The notes beneath the pieces are model-generated. The model made no database searches. It was not told the origin of the DNA and saw only the letters and a program-made list of their open reading frames with translations. DNA of 64,000 nt, from assembly GCF_010093595.1 (NCBI RefSeq), contig NW_022985444.1:112721-176720 (forward strand), written 5' to 3'. The translations under genes and the position numbers were made by a program. Shown here piece after piece: positions 32,251 to 44,725 of this stretch. Each line of letters opens with the position of its first letter. The stretch's first letter is position 1. Source of the stretch: Mytilinidion resinicola (taxonomy: Eukaryota > Ascomycota > Dothideomycetes > Mytilinidiales > Mytilinidiaceae).

Positions 32251-32548
32251 ATACCACTTTGACAGAGCCATTTACATCAGACAGCTATGGATCTACCGTT
32301 GCTCCTTGATCTCTGCTTACTTGATGTCCTGCCATGATGGGAATAACTGACCTTGGGCATCTGTTTAGGTATTTGGGGCTGTGGATACTGTCAACTGACT
32401 TCTTTCTTCGCAGATGCCACGGCAGCAATCAAAACTGTATAGAATGACCGAAGCTTCTATTTCCCGACGAACTATCATATTCTAGACACCGTGAAGCCAC
32501 TTGACGAATGCACCATCTCCTTTGCAGACTGCTCTCATATTTGATCAT
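32251..32548. other. Convergent 3' region
   Basis: Short gap between convergent genes. No gene seen. Confidence 0.5.
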
Positions 32549-33626
32549 TCACCCAGCGAGCGTGGGTAGATCCTCTAGCCTGGTATTTTGGAGGAACTTC
32601 TCATATGTCACAGGTTTCACCTGCGGGTACTTGGCATTGTCCAATGCATCTGGTAGTTTGCATTGCCGGTTAAGCATGCAATACATGCCAGCCCTAAACC
32701 CAGGTCGAGTTCGCCAATACCAGCCTGCGAAGAAAGAAAGTGGGTAATTTGCGCATTGAGGCTGAACTGGACGTACAATACAGGGTGATAGTTTTGAGCT
32801 TTCATCTGGTCGGACAGTTCAGCTAGACTTCCTTGTCTCTTTGTCTTGATCTTGATCTTGTAAACATCTTCCATGGTGGCGACTATGTCGCGGAAGCTCT
32901 TGCGGTCTCCTAGAACTGCGATGGCACATGTTCCGTTAGTAAAATAGCACCAAGTCAAGTCGACAGCCACGAGACTATGAGAGTGCTTTTCTTCGCCTCT
33001 GAATCGGTTGAATACTGACAGGATTGGAAACCAACAGCCTCACGGTCCAGCGCGACGGTTGCGGTGTAATCTGTAATGTTGAGGAGTGTTGTGGCCTCCC
33101 AAACCTCATCACCATCTCCCCAGTAGTTGGCGGTCCTTGTGTCGTGGTCCCACAAAAACGCGTGCCTCGACCACACCAGTTCCATAAACCAGCTGTTGAG
33201 GATGTGTACGCCTTGGACTGTTTCCTTGGACTTGAGATACGCACATATCTTTATCTGTGCGTCCTTCAATGGAAACTTGCCCAGTGTTAGCGCTTGATGG
33301 TTCAAGGTAAAGTCGCTTGCAATATATCGTGGCACTTTCTCCTCCTCGCAAAGGTCGACTAGTCGCTTTTGGCCGTTGATCATCAAGTCATGGTCACCCC
33401 AATAGGTGCAGACAATCACGTCGCATCCCCGTACAAAGGCGCGGAGGGCTGCCCTCTCATCAGCCTGGCCAGTGGTGAACTGAACCTTGCCCTGGAGATC
33501 ACTGTGCAGCCTCTTTTCATCGCGGCCATAGCCTCGGACCTTGACTTCGGGGTTCGTAGCCAAGGATGCGCCGATGAGATGGCCAATACGGTCAGTAATA
33601 CCTGCAATTCCAACAATCGTCGTCAT
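32549..33626 (-). CDS. NmrA-like/isoflavone-reductase-type NAD(P)-binding protein 1
   Basis: Three exons: 33626-33020, 32915-32721 and 32649-32549, giving 300 aa in frame. MTTIVGIAGITDRIGHLIG is the atypical-SDR dinucleotide site (GxxGxxG), followed by VRGYGRDEKRL, VIVCTYWGD and RYIASDFTLN, then 'ITDYTATVALD'. The C-terminus (LDNAKYPQVKPVTYEKFL) matches the usual NmrA-like ending and is reached only by removing the intron at 32720-32650 (GTATTG...CCAG). Fungal relatives are reductases of aromatic or isoflavone-like compounds, or NADP-sensing regulators. Next to a catabolic block an enzyme is more likely. A second, distant relative lies at 34700-35843. Confidence 0.82.
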
Positions 33627-34699
33627 TTTCCAGGGTAGAGGAGACGGTTCAAATCAATCAAAGGAGCCTGTGATTTGTAGCGGAGAATACAAGCCTTGTG
33701 AACACAACGAAGAATATATCAATGCGTTGATCCCTTTAAGAGTCCGGTAACGTCGTTAGGCCGGCACGAGAAGGACAAGATTACATGGAGACTATTCCAG
33801 ATTGAGAGAGAGCTTCAAGCACGGCTGAGAAGAGAATTTGTCAGCGTGATCTGGAATATTTCCGACGAGGTATATTCGTCCAATCATGACACTGCTTGCT
33901 CTGGCTCAATTCCTTTGAACCGCGAATATCACCTTTACCCGTACTCGTGTTTGGGGACGGGTAAACAATTCGTACCAATCACAATCAAAGAAGCTAAAAA
34001 CTCCATCATTTATCAGCCGGCTCATAATAGGTAGCAACGCTCCGAGGTAAGGCTTGACAATGCTCGCCGCAGTACGCTCTCACACCCTCTCGGAATTTTC
34101 ATTACTGGATTCTGTCAGGCTTGATTCAGCCACACACTTGACGCAGAAGACGCTGCAAGGCCCATCTGTTGGTCAAAAATCTTTCATACATCGAAACCTG
34201 AGTTCTGTACTGTATCAAATTCTTTCCCTTGACTCTATGGACCAACATTCCGCTCATGCAGTCAGGAGAACGCTTCTTACACTCCTCACACTCACATACT
34301 TTGAACGTTGCTCATTCTGAAGATATACCTAACCAAGTAGGGAGGGATTGTTGCGGACCTAGCTACCTATGTGCAGAATGACGCGATGTTTCGCGAGGCT
34401 GCAGGTGGCGAGCACACGGAGAGTCTCTCTCACCGCACCATAGACAGTAGAGTGATTGCAGATCCCTACAAACCCAGTATAATGCTCAGAACTCTGAAGA
34501 ACTCAGTACTGCAATGTTGTTCGTAAAGATGAACCTTTGCAGGATAAAGTTCTTCCGAAATTTACTCCAAACCCCCTCCCCTTCCTTTTCTTGCTTTGGC
34601 ACACCATCGGCCATCTCTGCCATGCGAATTGACAATCTTCTATGAACCGGATGCTGTACCTCTGGTCCTCTTCGCAGCAAATACTGCTCGGCGGCACAG
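33627..34699. other. Intergenic stretch between NmrA-like genes
   Basis: Only short unsupported ORFs. No CGGATAA was noticed here. Confidence 0.45.
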
Positions 34700-35843
34700 C
34701 TAAGAGCTTGAGTACAGTGTTTGGAGCACATCCTTCACCGTCAACGGCTTGATCTCCGGGAATTCTGCGTTCAGATCCAGACTACCTTGTCCTGGATGCA
34801 AATTAAACGCTCCTCCCTCAAACCATAAGCCGAACACCGAAAAAACGAATTGGAGCTGCTCCTTGGGGAAATATGGGTAGACTGGGACATGTGCAGGAAG
34901 CTCCGTAATTTGTCCCTTCTGAAGTGTCTCAATAGAGTCGTGCTGGACGTTGAACTTGACCCCTAGATTATGGCAATAGTTGTCAATAGGGTCATCCTCC
35001 CGGATCTGGAATATGTTCTCCAAGGGCTCTTTTTGGCTTACCTTTGGTCTTCTCCGCCAGCTCGACGAAATCATTCCAGGTGATTTTGTCACCGATCGTG
35101 TAGCTATCAGGCTTCCACTTGGGAAGGTCCAGGGCTTTGGAGACATAGCGAGCGACGTCTGTCGTGTGGGTGAACGTAACAGGAGTGTTTCCCTCACCTG
35201 GGATACCGGCGGTGTTATTGTTGAGATCGACCACTATTGTAGTGGGCTGAAGAAATGACTGAATCTTTGGCATTCCAAAGTAATCCAAGAAAAAGCCACA
35301 GTTGACCCGAGTGTATTCAAGATTGGACTTCTTGAGCTTGGACAGTACATCGAGCTTCAAGCCGGCAGGTGGAAACAATTTTCCCTCTCTGGCAGCAAAG
35401 AATGTATGAGCACAGGTAGCATTATTGCCGCAGGGAGGACAAAAGTGGTAAAAGGGAACTCACTCTTCAGTATACGCTATTCCCCAGGAGCTTGGTATGA
35501 ATCTTTTTGTGCACGAAGAGGCCTCAGCGGCCGAGACCAAGTTGATCTCAGCTTCGTTGGAAGTAAGCACGGCCAGAGTCGAGACAACAGTCCCGATTTG
35601 ATGGGATTTGAGTGCATCTTCCAACAAAGCTGTATCCGTATAGTCGACCTGTACGACGGGAGCGCCTTGTTCGCTTCCCGCCGACGACTGTGCATTCTGT
35701 CAGTGCCCCGAACTATGTGCTATCAGAGTGGCATTCTTTACCTTTCTGCTCAAGACCACAACCTTCCTCCCATCTGCAACGCAAGCCCGGACAATCGCCC
35801 GTCCAATCCCACCAGTGCCACCAGCCACAGCAATTGCCGCCAT
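34700..35843 (-). CDS. NmrA-like/isoflavone-reductase-type NAD(P)-binding protein 2
   Basis: Four exons: 35843-35742, 35696-35464, 35388-35042 and 34962-34700, giving 314 aa. Introns are 45-79 bp. MAAIAVAGGTGGIGRAIV is the GxxGxxG site, followed by KVVVLSRK, VVSTLAVL, RFIPSSWGIAY and FTHTTDVARYVSKALDLP, the standard landmarks of NmrA-like reductases. The C-terminus has 'LWFEGGAFNLHPGQGSLDLN' and 'EIKPLTVKDVL', again family-typical. It is a tandem, same-strand neighbour of the gene at 32549-33626 but too different to be a recent duplicate. Likely an NAD(P)H reductase; substrate unknown. Confidence 0.85.
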
Positions 35844-37806
35844 ATCAGCTTTGTTTTCTGATCGATCGAGGATGAAATATCTGTATTTCTTGCTTTTGCG
35901 GTTACCGTGGTGATCTTAGGTAAGGAGCCTTCAAAGAGAGGGAGATTAAAGCTGCAATATATAGTATGTACTTGCCGGCAAGCCTGCGAACAAAGTAGTT
36001 GGCCTATGATTGTTAGTGATCTGCATCGCACTCTGTGCCGTACCCTTTTTGTCCCCAGGATTGCCGGGAGAAGCGTGGTACGTGAAGCAACCGCGCGCCC
36101 ATGTCAGGGTTTCGGGTCGGAAGATACTGTAAAAACCCGTTTGGTGGAACATTTGGCCGAGAATGGCGGACGATCATCGTATCACGTGAGCATGACTCCG
36201 GTCGCCTCAAGAGAGCTTTAGAAACAGGTTGCACATGCTAGATTTGCTGACCCAAACTTTTCTTAAAGGTAATCTAAGCGAAGCACGTCAACATTGAAAG
36301 AAAAGACGACTCTGTAACCTCTGCAAGAAGGGAGACCCAATGGAAAGACGTTGGAAAGCAGGATATCTTCTCAATACGTCCAGCATCAAGGCGGATCTTT
36401 CTGGCTTGCCACCGTCCGTCGTCCTCCCTCTATACCTCGGAGCGGCATGCTATACAAGGAAACCTTGCCAATCCTCCCAAGCAACATCAAGGACCGCAGA
36501 TCCAGGTTTACTGATCTTGTGTAGGCCGCCGCTCACCTACTTCCCGTTTCTTCATCCAACACAGGCCTGCAATAGTTAATTCCATTGCACGGACACTGGT
36601 CTGCAAATGGAAGTCTGCTAGATCAAGTCTCGGAACAGCAAGCTGGCCATCGTTGTTCTCCAGGTTGCCATCCCTCGTGCATGTAGGCACGGCCTTGCCA
36701 ATCATCTCGCCACAAGTCTTCACACGGCACCCTCAGAAACAAGGGAAGTACTAAACCAAAACCGATTCGCAGAGGAATCGGGCCCCTTTTCCATAATACC
36801 ATTGTCCCTTATCTCCAACTTTTACCCTAAGCACATTATGCCTGCGTTCGTGATGAACGTGCAGTCTCAGCGGTCGGTACCACTCTTCAATAGAACATGT
36901 AAAGTGAATAGCTGTACCATATCGTTGAACTTTAGGATTGAAAAGTTTGCATTGTCGTCCAGGTTCCCAATCACCATCATGTTCTTTAAGCACACTTCTC
37001 CGTCCATCATATCCTCCAGACGCACTCAAGACTATCAGCCCACTACGCAGAAGTCACCGCGCGTCCCCAAGTACGAGGAAGCTCACTGCTGCAAAGATAC
37101 CATTCCAAACATGCCTCCATCCGCCTTCTCCAATTGAGCCTAATTTACCGGTCGTTCACGCTATTACACTTGACTTCGACTCTCACATTTGAAAGTGTAC
37201 AGATTCTTCAACATGCGAACCGCCTGACTTCCAGCCTTGCTCCACGAGACCTTTACACAAAGCTCTACCAGCATCGTCTCACGAACACAAATGCTGCTCT
37301 ATATCTTGTCATGACGATCAGAGATTTCCCCTGCATAGCCTTTGAATCGTGTTGAGAGCACATTCGCTGCCCTTGATCACACGTTGACAGGATATCCGTG
37401 CCTGCACTGATCCCAACACTCTCCACGGCAGATAAAAGAACTTCTTTGGAAGGACGACTGATTCAGACCTGTTCCTACCTCGGACGGCCCAGAGAGGTTG
37501 TTGCGTACCACCTCCAAAGTGCCCAAAGTGCCGTGTCTATGATGGAAAACCTACAGACATTCATTTCCTTAAGACGCCAATCATTCGCTCACCCTTAAAA
37601 CCTACTACCTCCTCGTCTTCCCTCTGATCAGAGAAATCTGTATCGAGAGAGACTGACTGCAAGATAGAACGACGTATATTTGGGACAAGACACACTTTCA
37701 TTAAGGCTCATGCTACCTTATATAATCCCGTTTATTTGCTCCTGACGCTCTCCTACACCACAACGGTTGACGCCCAGGTATACATCTTGATACGATAATT
37801 TATTCA
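35844..37806. other. Long gene-poor stretch
   Basis: Nearly 2 kb with one doubtful minus-strand ORF (36751-37029, listed separately). No repeat, RNA gene or decayed enzyme recognised. Confidence 0.45.
36751..37029 (-). CDS. Possible small protein, unrecognised
   Basis: Minus-strand open frame ending at 36751, about 92 codons, without an in-frame ATG. A TGA lies a few codons before 37029, so a 5' exon would be needed. A candidate splice (GTACTT...GATAG) would join an ATG near 37115 to this frame, but the intron would be only about 43 bp. The sequence (SIEEWYRPLRLHVHHERRHN, GDKGQWYYGKGARFLCESV) is not low-complexity and has two Cys, a little like small secreted fungal proteins. I do not recognise it and it could be chance. 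Confidence 0.2.
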   Translation of the reverse strand: MSASGGYDGRRSVLKEHDGDWEPGRQCKLFNPKVQRYGTAIHFTCSIEEWYRPLRLHVHHERRHNVLRVKVGDKGQWYYGKGARFLCESVLV

Positions 37807-39961
37807 TCAATCCAACGCATCAAAATGCGTGACATATTCCTCTTGGCGGATGACAGTTCCCTCACCCGTGTCAAGCTTGGCATTGAAATGGAGACCCTCA
37901 AGCAGTTCAGTATCCACCACCGGCGTCAGCTCGGACCCGTAGCTTCTAGTCAGTGCCGCCACAACGGTCCCGCATACTCCCCACGCTAAAGTCGAAAAGA
38001 AGATGAGGCGGAATGTATGTACATAAGCCCATTTGATTCCCTCACCGGCCGTCAGAAGTGCCAGTAGCGGCACTTGCCCAAGAACGGGATTTTTCGTGTC
38101 GCCAGAAGTAAGGGCCTCGATTAGTTGCGGGATGAGGAGCGGGCTTACTCCAGCCTTTGCCAATGGAATGGCAACATCGCGAGCAATGTACTTGGGAAGG
38201 TTGTTCTTCAGGGTAGTGGGAAATATCATGGCTCCGGCGGCATTGACGCAGGTTCGAAGCCAGAGATAGATCGCGGTTGATGTTCCCAGGTTACGATGAG
38301 GCACAAGTTGGAAGATGGCACCGAATCCTACCACCAGGCCCGTCCATGCCACATTGGCCAAACATGCCAGCGAGGTCGAAGCTGCCTTTGAACTGGGAGC
38401 TGGAAGGTGGTTGGAACGTCAGCTTAGCCAATGTGACTTTGGAGGATAGGGTGACACGAGAGATAGACTTACTAACTACCGCTTGAACGCCGGTCAACAA
38501 AGTGAGGGATGCTGCTAGGCACGTTACAGTCCAGTGGGACTGATAGCCAAACTTCTGAAATATCCACCCAAAGACTGGAGCCAAAAACACCCCCGTGATC
38601 AGGGGTGCAGAGCTCAACCAGCCCGCCTTGATGGGGTCTTGTTCGAACAGCACCTGCACCATCAGGGGCCACAAGAAGACGGCCGTCGAGGCTATCAATG
38701 CAAGAAACCCGAGTGGGACCATGTTGAGCGAGTAGCGCCGATAATGACTCCAAACGGCCCTCGGGAGCATTGGGTAAGGAAGACGTTTGCGCATGAAAAA
38801 TCCCCATGGCACAACACAGCCGAGGAGCAGAAACAGCCCAGCCACCACACAGCCGAGTGACCTTGAATCACGCCTGCATGCACACATTAGTTAGCAACAG
38901 TCCAGCTTCTCGGCAGCAGAAGGGCTCAAAGGGCAGAAGAGGCCCATATACGTACCATCCCAAGTTGAATTCTCCCAGCTCCACACCTATGAGCGCCAAT
39001 GCTGTCCCGAACCCTATCAAGCCCCCGGAGACATGGTCTAGAGAAGCCAGCAGTTGCCATCGTGTTTTATCGACCACTTTGATGCGTTGATTCAAAGGGT
39101 GGTAAAAGAGATAGACGAGGAAGAGCGCCAGGGTGTTCAGTGCAAATGGAATCCAGTAGACCACCTTCCAAGACCGGTAGGCGAGGATGCTAGCACCTAA
39201 AAGTCCACATTGTCAGATCTGGGTAACAGGAACGGGGCCGAAAAAACACAATATCGAATAAATGACAAGTCACTCACCTACTATAGGTGCAAATCCTTCT
39301 GCAGGGGCCAGAGCTGCCCAAAAGCAGCCAAACACGAAAGGTCGCCAGGACCTAGGGAAGATTTCGGCGACTGCGGCAACTGACACTTGTTTATTCAATA
39401 TTCCAAATCCCACGATGATTCCTGTTCCATAGACTTTGGGAACCGAGTCTGAGCAAGCCGATCCGAGATTGCCTAGGGCCCCGAACGTTGCTCCGACCAA
39501 GAGGAAGATGCGCCGACCGTAGATGTCGCTGAGATATCCAACAAAGGGGCCAAAGGCAGACCCGATCAAAGGCAGCATACCACCAATCCAGACATCAAAG
39601 GGGTCGGGTCCTACATCTTTGGTTAGCGTGATGAAAGGCAGTAATGGAATTCACGGCTTTGCGAACCTATCTTTGCATTGATGCCACTGTAGGTAGACCC
39701 TGTGAGTTGAGTGTTGAAGGCGTCTGCCATGTATCCCACAATGATCCCCTAGGTTTGAATTTGGTGAGTGATCATCCGAGAAGGATTCTCATAGTCTCAT
39801 GGTGGTAAACATACCGAGAGGGCCATGAATTTGAAGAAAGTAAAATGATACGGCGCTGCCTCCCCATGTTGGAGGTGCTGGGTATTTTCAATATGTTCGA
39901 CAGCTTCTGTCGAGGCCTCGAGTTGCCCGCGAGAACCCTTTTCATTCATCGTGCCCGACAT
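37807..39961 (-). CDS. MFS transporter, TRI12-like (600 aa)
   Basis: Six exons: 39961-39815, 39748-39667, 39616-39278, 39196-38956, 38873-38473 and 38399-37807, in frame throughout. The cytosolic N-terminus (MSGTMNEKGSRGQ...) leads into about 14 hydrophobic segments. The signature loop GYLSDIYGRRIFLL follows the first helices (MFS motif A), with FPRSWRPFVFG and 'RSWKVVYWIPFALN' after it. The second half has MIFPTTLKNNLPKYIA, typical of the fungal TRI12/siderophore-type efflux group. Proton-driven plasma-membrane transport of a small hydrophobic molecule is likely, either substrate uptake or export of intermediates. It is the only transporter in the block. Direction and substrate cannot be read from sequence. 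Confidence 0.9.
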
Positions 39962-40484
39962 TTTGTGTCTTCGTTCAGCTCGCTCTATGTAACGAAATGG
40001 AAGCCTGATTGATTTTGGCCAGTTGATGAGATCCTGAAGTGAAGGGATTGGGGAGTTATGTTTACTTCTATCGCATCCGGATCAACTTTGAAATTGACCG
40101 ACCATCGGCCCTCGGGAAATTACCAATGGCTGTAAAAAGGTAGGCTACTCCAGCAGGAGTGCCCTGTAATGCTCCCTGCCGTCCTCTTCGAGTGGGAACT
40201 CTACGGTCTAAGTTTTGGAGATCTACATAGCACCCCACGTAGATCCCCCAGGATCGAGCTAGAATCAAGCGGGAGCAGTCGGGGCCCCGTGGGGAACACC
40301 ATGACCCAGGTCCGCGCTTCACCCGGGAAAACGGTATCAGATTAGCCGACAAGACACCTTTCGTTGCTGTAAGCGAGAAGCAGTGAAGCAGTGGACGCAA
40401 TCGCCGGCCATACTCATCCCTTCACTAGAGCAGTAAGTGCAGGGGCGCCCACGCAGTCTCTAAACAGCAACAAGCGAGAAGCTG
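39962..40484. other. Upstream region of the MFS gene
   Basis: No gene. A CCGGATC at 40076-40082 is only partly like the shared CGGATAA motif. Confidence 0.4.
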
Positions 40485-41782
40485 TGGCCGATGCCCATAG
40501 CTACGAAGCAGGATGTGGAAGAGGCTGTCGATGTCGCACTTGATGCCTTCAAAGCCTAAAACCAGATTCCACTCAGAAAAAGAGCGGAAAAGCAATTGGG
40601 ATGATGCTCATCCTTGGATAGTTTGTACACGCGATTTGCCTACAACTCAGTCAAGACTGGCCTTGGAGAAGCATTTTACCTCTTTCGTAAGGCTCCCGGA
40701 GACAGAAAGTTTCTCGGGATTTGTTGATCGTGGAATCAATTGTGAGTTTGAAGCCACCCAACGAGCAAGTCAAAATGCATGAAATAGAGACCAGCTGCAC
40801 TGAAGCCAACACGATCAGTCCCACTTTCCCAAGTCTCCCTGAAAGCTCTCCTGGCTTGTTCGCTGGTAAATGTATCATTGCCAAACCGTCACCTTTCGCT
40901 CTCCATTCAACCCTCAAAATGGTGGATATTTCCTAACAAGATCTCCCGCCTAGAGTTTTTCAGGTTTTGGGTGGCAACGAGAAGCTAGCCCGTAGCTCAC
41001 CGAGCACGCTGGAATTGCCAAAATTGCCTTCGCAGGGTTTCGTGCAAAGACTACAAGGAAAGTGACCATGGAATTGGAAGAGGCCAATGTATCTCTGAGC
41101 AATTGGCAGCAGCACTTTATCCTAACCCAGATTTCGAGACAACGGAATTATTGCGCGCAGAGAGTATCTGTGCCGAGCACGATATTCACACCAGGGCTGA
41201 CCCTACGATTAATTGCGAGCACGTGGATGCGCTGAAAACTACACAGCCTTTGAAAATGGGAGTTTCATTGAACGCTGGGCAGGTATGTACATTGGAATTT
41301 CTATCCGTGAAACACTAATGAAAGACAGATTTGCGCCGCCACCAAGCGGGTCTATATTCATCACAAGATCTACAAAGAGATTAAGACGATGAACGAAGCT
41401 GCAAAAAGGTCAACACAGGGGATCCGAGCGATGCAAATACCTACTTGGGTCCTCTGCAGAACAAAATGCAATACGGCAAAGCCAACAGATTCATCGATGA
41501 AGCGCAGTAATATGTCTACAGCACTACCGAGTCCCTGAATCACGCTCAGTAGGGCTCTTTGCTACCCGTACAACCGTAGACAGATGAGAAGAGGTCATCT
41601 AGCGTGCTAATGCCTCCTTGATGGGGCTTCGTGCGAGTATCTGGGATAAGGACATACAACGCGCGAATGGGAAGGCCAGTCAGTTGATGGAAGGAAATAT
41701 TTTCCTTGATCGCCCAGAGACCCTGAACATACGAATTCCTTTTGGCGTGTTCAAAGAAATTGAAATTGTTGGAAGCAAATAA
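40485..41782 (+). pseudogene. Aldehyde dehydrogenase relic
   Basis: Reading frames on the plus strand give the aldehyde-dehydrogenase blocks in the right order but in broken frames. First comes ATKQDVEEAVDVALDAFKA then a stop (~40500-40560). Next is LFAGKCIIAKPSPFALHSTLK (~40855), then LTEHAGIAKIAFAG and RKVTMELE (~40998-41080). After that comes NAGQ, a 50-bp intron, and ICAATKRVYIHHKIYKEI (~41270-41390), with GPLQNKMQYGKANRFIDEA (~41450-41510). Last is the C-terminal ASLMGLRASIWDKDIQRAN to IPFGVFKEIEIVGSK (~41610-41780). The catalytic Cys block (GQ.C) survives. The Glu block ELGG has become ELEE, and stops and insertions interrupt the rest. No single protein longer than about 90 aa can be made. 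It is probably a former cluster member that has been lost. Confidence 0.85.
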
Positions 41783-42445
41783 CCAAAGTCTTGAGAAAAC
41801 AGAGTAGATTGCGAAGATCGATATTGAGCTTACCTGCCATCTACGTCGTTAGTATGGTAGCAAATACGCTTCACATATACAGTAACACCACTTTTTTCTC
41901 CATATTCGCTACAAATGATGATACGAGCTGGAGGCCCCCCTCGAAGGATGCGCGGAATCAATACTCACATGTTAGATTCTTCCAAGTAGGACGGCAAAAA
42001 GTCTACAGTGAACATTCTCATGCTCCTAGCCGGCCCTGTGAGTGCTTGATTGGGAATCGCGTAGCTGTACCAATTGGTTCCCGAATGATCCGGTTATGTT
42101 TGTCTATCCGGCTCGATAGGTACAATGCCGTGCCGAGAAATTTGACCCTTGTCCACCACTAGGAACTTCTTTTCAACAGCTCATCCGGCTTAGGCACATA
42201 GTCCGGTAACTTGCGTTACATCTTTCTGGCAAGTGAATGACGAGATGTCACGCAGATCTGGTCCCACCAAGCGCCCCATATGCATTTCGGTCTTACAGTG
42301 AATAGTAGTCCGAGGAAGTTGCATGTAGCACAAATACAACCTCTCAGGACGACACTACTACCAATCTTGAGCGCTGCCACTGGTCTGCTTTTCGGTATTG
42401 TTTGATTGAATCTAGTCGGTATCCGTCTTTCTTCTGTAAAGAAAA
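41783..42445. other. Upstream region of Baeyer-Villiger gene 2
   Basis: No gene supported. CCGG-containing sites (ATCCGGTTAT near 42090, ATCCGGCTTA near 42184) are not exact matches to the cluster motif. Confidence 0.4.
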
Positions 42446-44725
42446 ATGGGCTCCATCTCTCCTCATGAACTGCGAGTGCCATCCGATCCGGGGGAGCGGG
42501 CTATCGATGACTATCGCCCGATCAAGGTCATATGCATTGGTGCTGGCATGAGTGGTATAACTGCGGGCTGCATGCTTCCACAGAAAATCCCCAACTTGGA
42601 CCTCGTCATATACGAAAAGAACGACGATGTTGGCGGAGGGTGGTACGAAAACCAGTGAGTCAAGAGCAAAATATGGTCATGGTTATTCTTGACTGACTAA
42701 AACACTCAGTTATCCTGGAGTGCAGCCCGGTAAGAGCATTTTCGTCCCTCACACGTTCGGTTCGCATATCGATCATCGACTAATGCGAGCAAGATCTAAC
42801 ACCGCATACGTATCAATACACCTTTGCCAGCAACCCTCGCTGGAGCCGTTTCTTCCCTCCCGGACGCGAATTCGAGCATTATCTGAAGGTGGTAGCGAAG
42901 AGATTTGGGGTTTATGATCGGACCAAGTTCCGCCACAAGTTTTTGACTGCGAGATGGATCGAGGACGATGGGCAATGGGAGGTGGAGGTTCTCCGTCTCG
43001 ACGACAACGTCGTAAGTCCAATCAACTTCCACTCTCAACACTTGTCCAAAGCAGCACCGCAACGAAGCAGCAAAGCAGCAATTCTGGACTGATTGTTTTC
43101 TCCCGATCTAGGTGGTCAGAGACAGGGCAGAGGTTATGATCAGGTGTATGGGTCTGGTGAATGACTGGAGATTTCCCGACATCCCAGGGCGACAAGACTA
43201 CCAGGGCAAAATGATGCACACGGCCAGGTGGGACGATTCGTATGATGTCACTGGAAAGCGTGTGGCAGTCATCGGCTATGGTGCCACTGGCGTTCAGGTC
43301 ATGCCGGCAATCCAGCCTTTGGTGAAATCTGTCGACCATTACGTGCGCGGTCCGCTCTGGGTGGCGCCGGCCGGCGGAACGGCGATGGAAGAAATCCTCG
43401 AACGCGGAGAGAGGTTGAACTGTAAGTGTTTCCGTCTCTCTAGGGGGTCTAGCGTTCGATTAACCGAGGGTGAAAAGTCGATCATCCAGTCGAGGAGGTC
43501 AAGAAATTCTCCAGGGAACCACTCACGTACTTGAGCTATCGCAAAAAGATCGAACATCTGTGTAACGGGTATCAAGCCGGGTTGATGAAGGACACCGAAG
43601 CCAACGCGCAGCTCCACGCCCTGGTTGAGGCCAACATGAAAGCGACGCTGGCGCCAAAACAGGGGTATTTTGAACTCCTAAAACCTGACTACCCGGCCGG
43701 CTGTCGCCGGTTGGTCATGGGTCAACGATGGATGGAAGCGCTGGTTCAGCCCAATGCCACTCTCATCAAATGCGACATCGCTCGCTTTACCAAAGAGGGA
43801 ATCCAGCACCCCGATGGAACCATCCGAGAATATGATGCCATCATATGTGCGACCGGCTTTGACACGTAAGCAAAACCTCCAAAGATTGGCAAGCAAGCCT
43901 TTCATTTCATTTCATTCATGGGCACTGCTGACAGCCAGTTGCAAAGTAAACTGGACAATGCGACAACTCCGATTCTTGGACAAGGTGGCCTCCCGCTCGC
44001 CGAACAATGGGATCCCGAACCCGTCGCGTATCTCTCTCTTGCGGTGCCGAAATTCCCAAATATGTTTCAGTTGTTCGGTCCCAATTCGGCCCCAGTGGCT
44101 GGTTCCATCTGCCATACAATGGAGGGCGCTTGTGGCTTCGTCATAAAGTGCATCACAAAGCTCCAGCAAGAATACCTCAAGTCCATTACCCCCAGGTTAG
44201 TTGATCGGGGCCTTTTCATTTTCCCTCTCCACTATCTTCTTCAATACTACCTTGTGGACCTGTTTCTAATGAGAGTTCAAAAACAGCACAAGAGCAACAC
44301 AAGACTGGATGAATCAGGTCGACTACTGGACCAGTAAAACTGTCATTTCAGGAACGGTGAGTAACGCAATGCAATGCGTGTTCTATTATTTTCTGTTTAG
44401 CACCTGAAATGATGCCCGCTTCTAACACAAAGAAATTTGCCAGTGTCGTACATGGTTCAAGCGAAACATTGAGAACGGTCGATCCATTATCAATTGGCCA
44501 GGCTCGGCCATGAATGCCTACCATGCATGGCGCAACCCTCGATGGGAAGATTTTGACTACGAGTCATGGCTGCCAGAAGGCCAGTCCCTTCGTTGGATAG
44601 GGAACGGCATGACCTACTCTGAGCAGCACGGAACCGATACCACCGACTACATGTCGTTCACCGATGCAACTACTGTTCTTACAGAAGAAGATTTCAAGGC
44701 TGTTGAGGACAAGCTCACCAAGTGA
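42446..44725 (+). CDS. Baeyer-Villiger monooxygenase 2 (585 aa, eight exons)
   Basis: Exons: 42446-42654, 42710-42729 (20 nt), 42794-43011, 43112-43421, 43478-43865, 43935-44195, 44287-44356 and 44444-44725. These give 1758 nt, in frame. The first Rossmann motif is GAGMSG (~residue 32), then 'DDVGGGWYEN' and HYPGVQPD across the microexon. The BVMO fingerprint is YQGKMMHTARWD, nearly canonical. The second Rossmann motif is GYGATG, and ATGFDT precedes the C-terminal domain (FPNMFQLFGPNS). The enzyme inserts oxygen beside a ketone using FAD and NADPH. It is intron-rich, unlike the intronless BVMO at 23074, and only distantly related to it, so the two genes have separate origins rather than being a local duplication. 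Confidence 0.92.
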
